Part shown: positions 16,665-25,834 of the stretch, piece after piece
How the letters are laid out: each line of letters starts with the position of its first letter
Position numbering within the stretch: the first letter of the stretch is position 1
Source: Gemmatimonadota bacterium
GTDB taxonomy: Bacteria > Gemmatimonadota > Gemmatimonadetes > Longimicrobiales > Gaopeijiaceae
Direction: 5' to 3'
NCBI GenBank assembly: GCA_027623325.1
Contig: JAQBXY010000006.1
Coordinates: forward strand, 1 to 64,000
DNA length: 64,000 nt
Made by a program: the position numbers and the translations under genes
The notes under the pieces: model-generated
The model's database searches: none
What the model saw: only the letters and a program-made list of their open reading frames with translations
What the model was told of the DNA's origin: nothing

Positions 16665-17942
16665 CTAGCGTGGCCCCACCGTCGCGCCCGTCAACTGCGA
16701 CAGCGCCGACAGGGTCGTCTGCGCTGCATTGAGTCCGAGCCGGAAGTCGTCATCGGTAAACGTGGCCCAGACGTCGAGAGGTGTGTGCCAGGTCGGATTC
16801 CAGCCGGCTCCCGTGTGGGCGCCGCGTTCGTTTTCGCGCAGGCTGATCGACGCAACGATGTTCATGAACGGGGTCGAGTCGGTGTTCGTCATGTGCGGAC
16901 CGACCGTAGCCGGATAGTCGGTGTTGTAGGCATCGGCGGCCGCCTTGAAGACGAATGCGAGCGCCCGAGATGCGTCGGCGAGATCCGAATTGGACTGGAA
17001 CTCGATGTTGACATCCGCCTCCGCGCGTTGGTCGCGACTCACCGTCCCGTCGGCGCGGGGCGCGCCATGATCCCAGAGCATCATGTCGTGCTGGATCATC
17101 CCGAGCCACGTCGGTTCCGGATACAGCCCGGACCCGGCAGGGTTTTCGATTCCCTGAAGGGCTCGTCGCTGCTCCACGTAGGCGGTGGCTCCGTTCAAGC
17201 CGGTCTCTTCATTGTTCCAGAGGGCGAACCGGATCGAGACATCCGTCTGCACATCGGGACTGCTGAAGATGCGGGCCAACTCCATTACCAGAGCGGTGCC
17301 CGAACCATCGTCGTTGACCGCCTCGTTGACCCCGTGCCCGTCCATATGGGCGCCGACGATGTACATCTCGTGGGGCCTCGTGGTGCCGACCTTGGTGCAG
17401 AAGACTTCGGTGCGCTCTCCATTGACGGGCTCCTCGCGGTTCAACTCGCGGATCCGCTCATCAGGCTGTGCGGCTAGGTCGCGGTTTACGCCGGTCCGAC
17501 CCCGGTAGCCGTAGATCGAGCTCCCGCCGGGGCCGTTGCCGTTGCGCCCGACGAGCCCGCCGGTCGGGGTGGTCAGGTCCGGGGCTGCGGTGGGGCCACC
17601 TCGCCCCCCCCGACCGCCACCCGCGTTGGGCGGCGGGGGATTGAACTGATAGGTGACACGCTCCGTGTTCGTACAACCCACTGCTTGGAGTTGCGCCTCG
17701 ATCCAGTCGACGGCGTCTCGATTGCGCTGCGTGCCCTGACGTCGATCGCCGAACTGGGTGAGGCCCTTCAGCGTCGTCTTATAGTTGTCGAGGGTCAGGC
17801 GGTTCACGAGCGTCTGAGTCGGATCGTCCTGAGACTGGGGTGCTACCGCGCCCACTGCGGGCGTAGCGAACACGCTCGTCGCGAATGCGACGGCCAGGCC
17901 GAAGGTCAGCGAGGTGGTGAGCGGTCGTGTCAGCGTGCGCAT
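16665..17942 (-). CDS. exported M28-family metallopeptidase
   Basis: This 425-residue protein has a Sec signal peptide (cleavage near residues 27-36). Zn ligands of the M28 aminopeptidase fold are visible: AHMDGHG (His and Asp), NDDGSGTA (bridging Asp), NNEETG (catalytic and metal Glu), QHDMML (Asp) and WHTPLD (His). A Gly/Pro/Arg-rich insert (about 100-150) replaces the usual PA domain. It probably removes N-terminal residues from peptides in the periplasm or outside the cell. ADOP remnants flank it on both sides on the opposite strand. Confidence 0.88.
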   Translation of the reverse strand: MRTLTRPLTTSLTFGLAVAFATSVFATPAVGAVAPQSQDDPTQTLVNRLTLDNYKTTLKGLTQFGDRRQGTQRNRDAVDWIEAQLQAVGCTNTERVTYQFNPPPPNAGGGRGGRGGPTAAPDLTTPTGGLVGRNGNGPGGSSIYGYRGRTGVNRDLAAQPDERIRELNREEPVNGERTEVFCTKVGTTRPHEMYIVGAHMDGHGVNEAVNDDGSGTALVMELARIFSSPDVQTDVSIRFALWNNEETGLNGATAYVEQRRALQGIENPAGSGLYPEPTWLGMIQHDMMLWDHGAPRADGTVSRDQRAEADVNIEFQSNSDLADASRALAFVFKAAADAYNTDYPATVGPHMTNTDSTPFMNIVASISLRENERGAHTGAGWNPTWHTPLDVWATFTDDDFRLGLNAAQTTLSALSQLTGATVGPR

Positions 17943-17984
17943 GGCGGTCTCCAGGGTGTGTTCGTCGTCCGCACGGAACTACGC

Positions 17985-18251
17985 GATCTAGCCGTCGTTC
18001 GCCAGTCCCTCATGCGCCGAGGCAAGGTGGGGAGGCCGAGCTTGTTCCTCGGAGCCGCGCTTGGCGTCGCTGCGGCCCTCCTGGTGATGCCCAACCTCTC
18101 CGAGTTCCTCGCGGGCGTGAGTCCGGCGGATCCGCTTACCTACCTGAGCGTGGTTGGATGTTTCGCGTTGGTGGCCGCGCTTGCGAGTTGGCTACCGGCT
18201 CGACGAGCATTGCGCATCGAGGCCACTGAGGCCCTTCGCGGCGACGGCTAG
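17985..18251 (+). pseudogene. second ADOP permease C-terminal remnant
   Basis: The frame reads LFLGAALGVAAALLVMPNL, AGVSPADPLTYLSV and ASWLPARRALRIEATEALRG, the last two transmembrane segments and tail of an ADOP/MacB permease. No start and no upstream domains are present. Its TAG shares the CTAG tetramer with the stop of the convergent CbiX-like gene. Confidence 0.75.
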
Positions 18252-19165
18252 CGCGGGCACGCTTCCATCGGGGATCCCCATTCGGCTGAGCAGGTCACGC
18301 GAATCGATGTTGCCCGTAGCCAGTCGCTGATGCCGGGATGCGGGAGAAGCCCATCACCCGCCTGATACTCGAGGCCGGCCAAGACCTCGGCGTAGGGTCC
18401 GAAGCCGGCCAGGCGCATGGGAATGACGAGGACCCTCCTTCCCTCGGCGGTTTCGCCGCGAACGAAGGCCCTCATATCCGCTTCGGCGATCACGCGTTCT
18501 GCGGCCCAGTCCTCCCTGAGCGTCGCGATCTCGACTCGGGCGAACTCGCGCGTTCTGATCAGGTCCGCCGCGGATCGCATCGCGGCGAGGACTCGCTGAT
18601 TCTCCCCTTCGTCCCCCATGCCGTGGGCGACGAGCAGCACACTCTCTTGCGCCGGGTCGGAGCTCAGTTCGGCCACCCGCTGGACGGAGATCATCCCGGC
18701 CTCGCCCGAGGTGAGCAGTCCGTCGAAATGGGTCGCGACCTCCATCCCGTGCAGGATCGGCGTCGTGGTCGTCTCGTGCACGCCTCCGCCGTGGCTCATG
18801 TGGATGAAGTGGTCAGGCGGCGTCTCGGACAGCCCGAGGTAGTACTGGGTCTGCTCCAGAAAGGACTCACCCGAGAGGAACATCCGGACGACGGCCACGC
18901 GTTGCACACCCCGCGCACGCAGGGAATCCAGCGCAGCGCGGAGCGTGGCGGGGTCGGCCATTCCGTAGGCGACCGCCGTGGGCACCTCTCGCGCCAACGG
19001 GGCCACCGCATCGGCCACGTGCCGATTCCATTCCGGGGTCCCCCCATGCGCCATGACCATGACCCCGATGTCGCCGCTTGGGGGCGGAGGGGGAGGGGTG
19101 GACGGCAAGGGTGGGGAGCACGCGGCGAGCACGAATACGAGTAACGGGAGTAGAATTCTGGGCAT
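18248..19165 (-). CDS. CbiX/sirohydrochlorin-chelatase-like lipoprotein
   Basis: This 305-residue protein begins with a lipoprotein signal (LLVFVLAAC, Cys16), followed by a Pro-rich linker and two chelatase-fold halves. The halves carry the signature His motifs VMVMAHGG (about 35-42) and VLLVAHGMGDEGENQ (about 172-186). CbiX/SirB enzymes insert Co or Fe into sirohydrochlorin in the cytosol, so an exported lipidated relative is unusual. It may bind or deliver metal at the cell surface instead. No cobalamin or siroheme gene adjoins it. A Fur-like region precedes the start. Confidence 0.75.
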   Translation of the reverse strand: MPRILLPLLVFVLAACSPPLPSTPPPPPPSGDIGVMVMAHGGTPEWNRHVADAVAPLAREVPTAVAYGMADPATLRAALDSLRARGVQRVAVVRMFLSGESFLEQTQYYLGLSETPPDHFIHMSHGGGVHETTTTPILHGMEVATHFDGLLTSGEAGMISVQRVAELSSDPAQESVLLVAHGMGDEGENQRVLAAMRSAADLIRTREFARVEIATLREDWAAERVIAEADMRAFVRGETAEGRRVLVIPMRLAGFGPYAEVLAGLEYQAGDGLLPHPGISDWLRATSIRVTCSAEWGSPMEACPR

Positions 19166-19177
19166 TTCTAGACGAGG

Positions 19178-19214
19178 ATGAGAATCAATATCAAAGAGAG
19201 ATATCTGATATCTC
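19178..19214. promoter_or_regulatory. Fur-like sequence and perfect palindrome upstream of the CbiX-like gene
   Basis: TGAGAATCAATATCA (about 19179-19193) matches a 7-1-7 Fur-type inverted repeat at five of seven pairs. GAGATATCTGATATCTC (19198-19214) is a perfect 8-1-8 palindrome. Both lie within 50 bases upstream of the minus-strand start. Iron control is an inference; the palindrome also marks the edge of a gene remnant. Confidence 0.4.
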
Positions 19215-19461
19215 GATCCTAGTCAACGCGGGGGTCGGCCCGTTCGCGATGGCGGTGCTCTTCGGCTCGCACTTTTTGCCCTATGCGTGGCTCTACGAGA
19301 GTCGTGCCTACGCGTTCCTATCCATCTCGGTCGCGGTGGTCATGTCCGTGGGCGTCGTGGCGACCCGCAGCCCACTCTACCTGACCGTGCCGTTCATGGC
19401 GGCGGGCTGTTACGCGTCCGCTGACCCCGGTCGCTCGGTTCGGGCGGCACACCTACATTAA
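19207..19461 (+). pseudogene. small membrane protein remnant
   Basis: The frame reads ILVNAGVGPFAMAVLFGSHF, LPYAWLYESRAYAFLSIS and SPLYLTVPFMAAGCYAS, the C-terminal half of a multi-helix membrane protein (it resembles DUF7010-type proteins). There is no start codon or signal upstream; the frame runs straight into the palindrome and the divergent lipoprotein gene. It is considered a 5'-truncated remnant. Confidence 0.5.
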
Positions 19462-19474
19462 GCGGCCGTTTCAC

Positions 19475-19503
19475 GACTGTGCGCCGGTCGCCGGCGCACA
19501 GTC
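19475..19503. repeat. perfect 13-bp inverted repeat in the iorA leader
   Basis: GACTGTGCGCCGG, loop TCG, CCGGCGCACAGTC: a 13-base perfect stem ending 25 bases before the iorA start codon. No T-tract follows, so it is not a standard terminator; an operator or an RNA leader hairpin is possible. Confidence 0.6.
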
Positions 19504-19527
19504 AGGTTCCAGCCAGAGAGAGCCGAC

Positions 19528-19986
19528 ATGCCGAAGTATTCCCTGCGGGTCAACGGTGACACCCATGAAGTCGATGCGCCCGAGGACATGCCTCTGCTGT
19601 GGGTGCTTCGTGATCTGCTGGGACTGACCGGCACGAAGTTCGGGTGTGGGGAGAACCTCTGTGGGGCGTGCACGGTGTACGTGGACGGCTCCCCCGTGCG
19701 TTCGTGTTCGAGGGCCATCTCTGGCGTCGCGAATCGTAGCGTTACGACCATCGAGGGCCTGTCACCCGACGGGCTCAACGCCGTCCAAGAAGCGTGGATC
19801 GCCGAGGACGTACCGCAGTGCGGCTACTGCCAATCCGGCCAGATCATGGCCGCCACGGCCCTGTTGGCGGAGAACCCCGACCCGAGTGACGAGCAGATCG
19901 ATCGGGCGATGCTACGAAACCTGTGCCGCTGCGGGACGTACCAGCGGATCCGAAAAGCGATTCACCGCGCCGCGCGGGAGGGCTGA
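19528..19986 (+). CDS. iorA: isoquinoline 1-oxidoreductase-like 2Fe-2S subunit
   Basis: This 152-residue small subunit of a xanthine-oxidase-family enzyme has an N-terminal plant-type ferredoxin domain with Cys40, Cys45, Cys48 and Cys60, and a C-terminal helical [2Fe-2S] domain with Cys98, Cys101, Cys133 and Cys135. It passes electrons from the molybdenum centre of the large subunit to a downstream acceptor (probably cytochrome c, as no FAD subunit is encoded here). It has no signal of its own, so it would be exported by hitch-hiking on the Tat signal of the large subunit encoded two bases later. Confidence 0.88.
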   Translation: MPKYSLRVNGDTHEVDAPEDMPLLWVLRDLLGLTGTKFGCGENLCGACTVYVDGSPVRSCSRAISGVANRSVTTIEGLSPDGLNAVQEAWIAEDVPQCGYCQSGQIMAATALLAENPDPSDEQIDRAMLRNLCRCGTYQRIRKAIHRAAREG

Positions 19987-19988
19987 TC

Positions 19989-22226
19989 ATGGCTACCACC
20001 AACTGTGCGGTAACCAACATCTCCCGGCGTGACGTGATCAAGACGCTGGGCCTCGCTACGGGGTTCGTACTGTCGTCGTCTGTCGTGCCCAAGAGTTTGA
20101 GGGCGCTCGCGGGGCGCGCGGTCGCGGATCCTTTTTCGCCCTCGGTTTACCTCGCGATCGACGAAGATGGCACGGTGCATGCGTACCTCCATCGGGTGGA
20201 AATGGGGCAGGGAGCCCGTACGGGCATGACCCAGATGCTCGCGGACGATCTCGAGGCGGACTGGGATCGGATCCACCTCATGGAGACGTTCGGCGACGTG
20301 AAATTCGGCAGTCAGAACACGGACGGGTCGACGTCGATCCGTATGTTCTATGACGCCTACCGCACCGCAGGTGCAACGGCACGTCACATGCTGGAGGATG
20401 CGGCTGCTGCGCACTGGCGCGTCGATCGAGGCCAGGTCGAGGCCCGCAACCATCGGATCACCAACAAGGTCTCGGGAGAGTCGCTCGACTACGGAGCCTT
20501 CGTGGCGGCGGCCGCCCTGCTCGAAGTTCCGGACCCCGCCTGGGTGACCCTGAAGACCCGGGCCCAGCATCGGTACATCGGGACCTCGGTGCAGAACCTC
20601 TATGCGGTGGACTTCGCGACGGGCCGAGCCATCTTCGGACAGGACGTTCGCCGAGAGGGCATGGTGTACGCGGTGGCGGCCCGGCCCCCGGTCGTGCGCG
20701 GAACCCTCGCCGGCTACGATCGAGCGGCCGCGTTGGCGGTCGCGGGTGTCCTCGACATCGTCGAACTGCCCGTAATGGAGGGAGCCTGGGGCTTTCAGCC
20801 TCTGGGCGGGGTCGCGGTGGTCGCGACCAACACATGGGCCGCGATCCGGGGGCGCGAAGCGCTCGCTGCCCGCTTCCATGCGGGCCCCAACGCCTCCCAC
20901 GACACGACCGAATACGAGGCGTCGCTCTGGCGCGCGATCGACGGTGGCGGGGAGGAGACCTATTCCCGCGGCGATGTGGAGGGAGCCCTGGCTTCGTCGA
21001 CCCGGCGGATCTCGGCCGACTACTTCGTCCCGTACCAGCACCACGCTCCCATGGAGCCTCCGGCTGCGACCGCAGATTGGAACGCGGGCGACCTGAAGAT
21101 ATGGACCTCGTGCCAGGACCCGCAGGCGGTACAAAACACGGTCGGGCCCTATGTCGGGCTGGAGCCGGCGGATATCTACGTGGAGGCGACACTCCTGGGC
21201 GGAGCCTTCGGCCGGAAGTCCAAGCCAGACTTCGCGGTTGAGGCGGCGGTCCTGTCGAAGCACGTGGGCCGGCCGGTCAAGATGATCTGGACCCGGGAAG
21301 ACGACATGCGTCACGGCTTCTACCACGCGATTTCGGCTCAGCGCATCGAAGTCGGTCTCGATCCGGCAGGTCGCATACAAGCGTGGGATCATCGTGCGGC
21401 CTATCCGTCGTTGATGGAGGCCTACACGGGGCAAGTCGTCGACGCGGCGACTTCCTTCGAAGTCGCTCCTGTCATGGAACAGCCTTTGGCCGTGCCCCAC
21501 ATGAGGATCCGATCGGCCGAAGCGAAGGCGCATGTTCGAGTGGGATGGCTCCGTTCGGTTACAAGCATCCAACACGGCTTCGCCGTCGGGTCCATGGTGG
21601 ACGAGATCGCCGAAGTGACGGGCCGACGCCCCGATCAGGTATGGTACGACTTGTTCGGCTCTGTCCTCTCCGGCGCTGACCTCACCGACCCGGATCGGCC
21701 TGAACCGAGACCGGTCGTGGCAGAGCGACTGAGTGCCGTCCTCCGCAGAGTGGCAGACATGTCAGGGTACGGCCGAGTCCTGCCAAACCGCACCGGGATC
21801 GGTCTGGCAGCCTTCACCAGCTTCGGGAGCTTCACGGCCGCTGCCTTGGAAGTGGAGGTGTCGGAGAGCGGCGAAGTCCGTGTGCCGCGGGCGTGGACGG
21901 CCATCGACTGTGGGCTGGCGGTCAGTCCCGATCGCGTTACTGCGCAGATGGAGGGTGCGGTGGTGTTTGGCTTGACGATCGCCTTGCACGGGCAGATCAC
22001 GGTCAAGAATGGGTCCGTGGAGCAGGATAACTTCGACGGCTACGAAATCTGCCGGATCGACGAGGCACCGGTGGTCGAGGTCGCGATCTTCGAGAACGAT
22101 CACCCGCTCGGTGGTGCCGGCGAGCCTGGTGTGCCGCCGGTCGCAGCAGCCCTGAGCAACGGCATCTTCGCGGCGGTCGGGAAGCGGATTCGCCGCCTCC
22201 CGATCGGAGATCAACTCAAGGCTTAA
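19989..22226 (+). CDS. iorB: isoquinoline 1-oxidoreductase-like molybdopterin subunit, Tat-exported
   Basis: This 745-residue catalytic subunit binds the molybdenum cofactor and hydroxylates an aldehyde or N-heterocycle. A twin-arginine signal (SRRDVIKTLGLATGFVLSS) lies at about residues 12-30. Family landmarks include the MGQGARTGMTQMLADDL segment near 75, LGGAFGRKSKPDF (about 400) and HPLGGAGEPGVPPVAAA near the end with the conserved Glu of the active site. The start at 19989 has GAGGG upstream and follows the iorA stop. The real substrate is unknown; many such pairs act on aldehydes. The next gene starts directly at its stop. Confidence 0.9.
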   Translation: MATTNCAVTNISRRDVIKTLGLATGFVLSSSVVPKSLRALAGRAVADPFSPSVYLAIDEDGTVHAYLHRVEMGQGARTGMTQMLADDLEADWDRIHLMETFGDVKFGSQNTDGSTSIRMFYDAYRTAGATARHMLEDAAAAHWRVDRGQVEARNHRITNKVSGESLDYGAFVAAAALLEVPDPAWVTLKTRAQHRYIGTSVQNLYAVDFATGRAIFGQDVRREGMVYAVAARPPVVRGTLAGYDRAAALAVAGVLDIVELPVMEGAWGFQPLGGVAVVATNTWAAIRGREALAARFHAGPNASHDTTEYEASLWRAIDGGGEETYSRGDVEGALASSTRRISADYFVPYQHHAPMEPPAATADWNAGDLKIWTSCQDPQAVQNTVGPYVGLEPADIYVEATLLGGAFGRKSKPDFAVEAAVLSKHVGRPVKMIWTREDDMRHGFYHAISAQRIEVGLDPAGRIQAWDHRAAYPSLMEAYTGQVVDAATSFEVAPVMEQPLAVPHMRIRSAEAKAHVRVGWLRSVTSIQHGFAVGSMVDEIAEVTGRRPDQVWYDLFGSVLSGADLTDPDRPEPRPVVAERLSAVLRRVADMSGYGRVLPNRTGIGLAAFTSFGSFTAAALEVEVSESGEVRVPRAWTAIDCGLAVSPDRVTAQMEGAVVFGLTIALHGQITVKNGSVEQDNFDGYEICRIDEAPVVEVAIFENDHPLGGAGEPGVPPVAAALSNGIFAAVGKRIRRLPIGDQLKA

Positions 22227-23867
22227 ATGGGAATGGCCCTCGTGCCCCAACTGCGACCCCTGGTGCTCGCATTAGCCGTTGCGGCCGCCGCCTGCGCGGA
22301 CGCCGAGCCGGACTTCGATCTCCTCATCGTCGGAGGCGACGTCATCGACGGCACCGGCGCGCCGGCGTACCGAGCCGACGTCGGTGTGCTCGCCGGAGTG
22401 ATCGCCGAGATCGGTGATCTTTCAGGGCGCACTGCGGTCGATGTCGTGGACGCGTCCGGTCATGTAGTCGCCCCGGGCTTCATCGACCCGCACACACATT
22501 CTCGTGGCGCGATCTTCGAGATCCCTACTGCGGACAATCTCGTTCGGCAGGGCGTGACCACGATCGTCGAGGGCAACGACGGCAGTTCGCCTTTGGAACT
22601 CGGCGCCTTCTTCGATTCGCTCGTGACGATCGGTCGGACGGCGCCGAACTTCGCGATGTTCATCGGCCACGGATCCATTCGTTCCGAGGTCATCGGCAGC
22701 GAGGACCGCGCGCCCGATGCGGCCGAATTGGAGAGCATGCGGGCGCTCGTGGTACGGGGAATGCAGGAAGGCGCCTTGGGGCTTTCGACGGGGTTGTTCT
22801 ACCTGCCCGGGAGCTTCGCGGAGACCGAGGAAGTGATCGAATTGTCCAAAGTCGTGGCGACGTTCGGCGGGATGTACATATCCCACATGCGGAACGAGGA
22901 CGTGAACGTCCTCGAGTCGGTGCGCGAGACGATTCGCATCGGTCGTGAGGCCGGTCTTCCCGTTCAAATGACGCACCATAAGGTGGGCGGGCAGGTCAAC
23001 TTTGGTCGCAGCGCGGAGTCGATCGAACTGATGCGCGCGGCGCGCGCCGAGGGCGTCGATGTCACCTTCGATCAATATCCTTACACGGCATCTTCGACTG
23101 GCCTGTCCGCGATCATTCCGACGTGGGCGCGTGCCGGGGGCGATCAGGCTCAGCGACAGCGGCTCTCGGATCCCGCCGTGCGTCGACGCGTGGTCGCTGA
23201 CATGATGGCGTTCGTACAGATGCGATTCGGCGACGACCCGTCCAAGATCCAACTCGTGTCGTGCCGTTTCGATGACGGTTCGGCCGGCGCATTTCCCGAA
23301 GATCTCGCGGGCTGGACTCTGGCTGACGTCTTTGCCGAACGGAGGATCTCCGCCACGCCGGCCGGGATTGCCGACCTCATTTTGGAGATCGACTCCTCGG
23401 GCGGATGCTCGGCCATCTTTCACTCGTTCGATGAAGGCGACATCGAGCGTTTCATGCGGTCCGAGGGCGGGATGATCGGCTCTGATGGAACGCTGGTTCA
23501 CTTCGGCGAGGCGAGCCCACATCCGCGCGGGTACGGGACCTTTCCACGGGTGCTCGGCGTGTACGTTCGCGAACGAGGTGTCCTCACGCTGGAAGACGCG
23601 GTCCGCCGTATGACTTCGGTTACGGCAGACCGACTCGGCTTCACGGGCCGCGGCCGCTTGGTGCTTGGTGGCGTGGCCGATATCACAGTATTCGACCCTG
23701 CCACGGTCATCGACCGGGCCACCTTCGACGAGCCGCACCAGTACCCGCTCGGCATTCCGCACGTCTTCGTGGCGGGTGTCGCGATCGTGCGTGACTCTGA
23801 AGTAACCGGTGCTCGGCCCGGGGTGGTATTGCGGGGACCTGGCTACGAGCCTCCGACCGGACAGTAG
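22227..23867 (+). CDS. N-acyl-D-amino-acid deacylase family amidohydrolase, lipoprotein
   Basis: This 546-residue protein with a lipoprotein signal (AVAAAAC) has the D-aminoacylase layout: a beta-sandwich flank with DLLIVGGDVIDGTG, metal motif GFIDPHTHSRG, then VEGNDGSSP, YISHMRNE, TFDQYPYTASSTG and the closing YEPP tail. Such enzymes cleave N-acyl-D-amino acids or related dipeptides. It begins at the base after the iorB stop, so the three genes form one operon, although a molybdenum hydroxylase and a deacylase share no obvious pathway. A start at 22233 is also possible. Confidence 0.88.
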   Translation: MGMALVPQLRPLVLALAVAAAACADAEPDFDLLIVGGDVIDGTGAPAYRADVGVLAGVIAEIGDLSGRTAVDVVDASGHVVAPGFIDPHTHSRGAIFEIPTADNLVRQGVTTIVEGNDGSSPLELGAFFDSLVTIGRTAPNFAMFIGHGSIRSEVIGSEDRAPDAAELESMRALVVRGMQEGALGLSTGLFYLPGSFAETEEVIELSKVVATFGGMYISHMRNEDVNVLESVRETIRIGREAGLPVQMTHHKVGGQVNFGRSAESIELMRAARAEGVDVTFDQYPYTASSTGLSAIIPTWARAGGDQAQRQRLSDPAVRRRVVADMMAFVQMRFGDDPSKIQLVSCRFDDGSAGAFPEDLAGWTLADVFAERRISATPAGIADLILEIDSSGGCSAIFHSFDEGDIERFMRSEGGMIGSDGTLVHFGEASPHPRGYGTFPRVLGVYVRERGVLTLEDAVRRMTSVTADRLGFTGRGRLVLGGVADITVFDPATVIDRATFDEPHQYPLGIPHVFVAGVAIVRDSEVTGARPGVVLRGPGYEPPTGQ

Positions 23868-23935
23868 TAAAGATCGGGGGGAGGGTGTCGCCCTCCCCGT
23901 ACCTTCGGGCGACGACCTGCCCTTCAGGAGATTCC

Positions 23936-25405
23936 ATGTACAGACGTCGTTTTCTCGGCCTGGCTAGCGTAGGAGCCTTGGGGGCGGGAATCCCCCGTCC
24001 GATCCGAGCCGGAGCCGTGTTCGACGATCCGCCCCCCCAGGCCGACCCTCGCTTCGACGAGATCGGTCGACTGATCGAGGCGAAGATGGCGGAGTACCGC
24101 ACGACCGGTGTCGCCGTCGGCCTCTCGAAGAGCGGTGCTTCGCAGCGACGTGGCTTCGGGATCACCAACATCGACAACCCGCAGCCGATCACGCCGGATA
24201 CGGTCTTCCCGATCGCCTCCATCTCAAAGACGGTCGTGGCTACAGCGTTGATGCGCCTGCACGACCAGGGCAGGATCGACGTGGAGGCACCGGTCCGAGA
24301 CTATCTCCCAGACTTCGCGCTGGCGGACGCATCCGCCGCTCGGGATGTGCGGGTCTGGCATCTCATGACGCATACGCCCGGATGGGAGGGGCAGCTCGGC
24401 ACCCCCGACCGCGGTCCGGCAACACTCGCGAACTTCATCGAGACCCTGCGCGACCTGCCGCAACTCGCGCGGCCGGGGGAGGTCTGGAGCTACAACAACG
24501 CGGGGTGGGGGGTGGCGGGTCGCATCCTCGAGGTCGTGACCGACCGCACGATCCACCAAGCTCTCGACGAACTGGTATTCGACCCCCTCGGATTGGACCG
24601 CGCGTTTTCGCTGACGGGCGAGGCGATGACGTACCGCTTCGCGGCTCCCCACAGCGAGCGAGACGGCGCGACCGTCGTGAGCCGACCGTTCCAATTGTCC
24701 GCCAACGTACCGGCGGGCGGGTGTGCGATGAGCGTCGAGAACTTGCTTCGGTACGCCGAGTTCCACCTCGGCGAAGGGACCTTGGCCAGCGGCGAACGGC
24801 TCCTGAGCCGTGCATCTCTCGAATCCATGCGCACGGCCCGGATTCGCAAGAACACTTCAACGGACGAGATGGGACTCGGGTGGCATCTCCGGTCCCTGAA
24901 CGGTGTGCTGACGGCTCAACACGGTGGGACCCTGGGCGGCCACTGTCTGCACGTCCAGCTCGTGCCCGAGCGGGATCTGTGCTTTGCCATTCTCACCAAT
25001 CACTCCGATGGCTGGCGACTGAACGAGGACGTGGCGACGGCGATTCTCGATCGTTACGAAGGGCTCGCGCTCGCACCCGGCCAGTTGACGGGCGGCAATC
25101 GCGGTGGAAACGAACGGATGACGAGGCATGCCGAGCCGCTCGCGACTCAGCCCGCATCGGCAGAATACGTCGGACGATATGTTCGGCCCCCCGTGGGGGA
25201 TGTGGAGGTCCGCGAGGAGGGCGGGCGACTCGTTGTCGGGGCCGGCGACAACCGGTACGGCCTCGTATTTTGGGGACCGGACGTCACCTATGCGACGGGT
25301 CCTGGCGCGTTTGCGGGGATGGCCGTCGAGTTCATTCGAGATGCCGGGGGCGTCGTGACCTGGGTGCGCGTGAACGGGCGGATCGCCAGGAAGGAAGGGC
25401 GCTAG
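23936..25405 (+). CDS. serine hydrolase, beta-lactamase class C fold
   Basis: This 489-residue exported protein begins with a twin-arginine-like signal (MYRRRFLGLASVGALGAG). It has the catalytic SxxK at Ser95-Ile-Ser-Lys98, the tyrosine motif WSYNNAGWG and a late GGTLGGH segment matching the third class C motif (KTG-like, here HGG). A C-terminal lipocalin-like extension (about 400-489) follows. Relatives are esterases, D-aminopeptidases or peptidases more often than true beta-lactamases. The ATG at 23936 has AGGAG upstream. With the D-aminoacylase just before, a role in handling D-amino-acid peptides is plausible. Confidence 0.85.
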   Translation: MYRRRFLGLASVGALGAGIPRPIRAGAVFDDPPPQADPRFDEIGRLIEAKMAEYRTTGVAVGLSKSGASQRRGFGITNIDNPQPITPDTVFPIASISKTVVATALMRLHDQGRIDVEAPVRDYLPDFALADASAARDVRVWHLMTHTPGWEGQLGTPDRGPATLANFIETLRDLPQLARPGEVWSYNNAGWGVAGRILEVVTDRTIHQALDELVFDPLGLDRAFSLTGEAMTYRFAAPHSERDGATVVSRPFQLSANVPAGGCAMSVENLLRYAEFHLGEGTLASGERLLSRASLESMRTARIRKNTSTDEMGLGWHLRSLNGVLTAQHGGTLGGHCLHVQLVPERDLCFAILTNHSDGWRLNEDVATAILDRYEGLALAPGQLTGGNRGGNERMTRHAEPLATQPASAEYVGRYVRPPVGDVEVREEGGRLVVGAGDNRYGLVFWGPDVTYATGPGAFAGMAVEFIRDAGGVVTWVRVNGRIARKEGR

Positions 25406-25512
25406 CCGGGCGACAAAGGCCGCGTCGGTCGGGCGGATTCTCGCTCCCTCCTTTCGTCGAGAGTCGGCAGCCCGTCAATCGCGCGTTCGTTCCTTACAAC
25501 TATGGAGGCTCC

Positions 25513-25800
25513 ATGCGCATGATGCTTAGATGGACCGTGCCGGTGGACACCGGCAATGAGCTGGTGCAAGACGGGTCGATGCAATCCACGATCGAGACCC
25601 TCATGAATAAGCTCAAGCCCGAAGCCGCGTACTTTCTTGCGGACGGAGGGTAGCGCGGCGGCATGATCTTCTTCGACATGAAGAAGTCGTCCGATATCCC
25701 GGGGATTGCCGAGATCTTGTTTCAGAACGCCGAGGCGGCCGTCGAGTTCGTCCCAGTGATGAACGCGGACGATTTGAAGAAGGGTCTGAAATCACTCTGA
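25513..25800 (+). pseudogene. DUF3303-like small protein interrupted by an in-frame TAG
   Basis: The frame starts at ATG 25513 after GGAGG, reads MRMMLRWTVPVDTGN, then LMNKLKPEAAYFLADGG, stops at TAG 25651-25653, and resumes in the same frame with RGGMIFFDMKKSSDIPG, then EFVPVMNADDLKKG to TGA at 25798-25800. The two halves together make one 95-codon member of a DUF3303-type family, in which the stop position holds a polar residue. A point nonsense mutation or sequencing error is most likely; suppression is not excluded. Confidence 0.75.
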
Positions 25801-25834
25801 CCTGGTCGTGACCATCCTGCCGTAGAGAGACGAC

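Noticed and set aside
19962-21575. 537-codon minus-strand frame opposite iorB, and similar frames opposite 22422-23762 and 27319-28722
   Set aside because: Shadows of high-GC coding sequence; Arg/His/Asp-rich with no domain or start signal.
25651-25653. TAG as a pyrrolysine or other recoded codon
   Set aside because: No pyl genes or other recoding evidence in the window; a single mutation is simpler.
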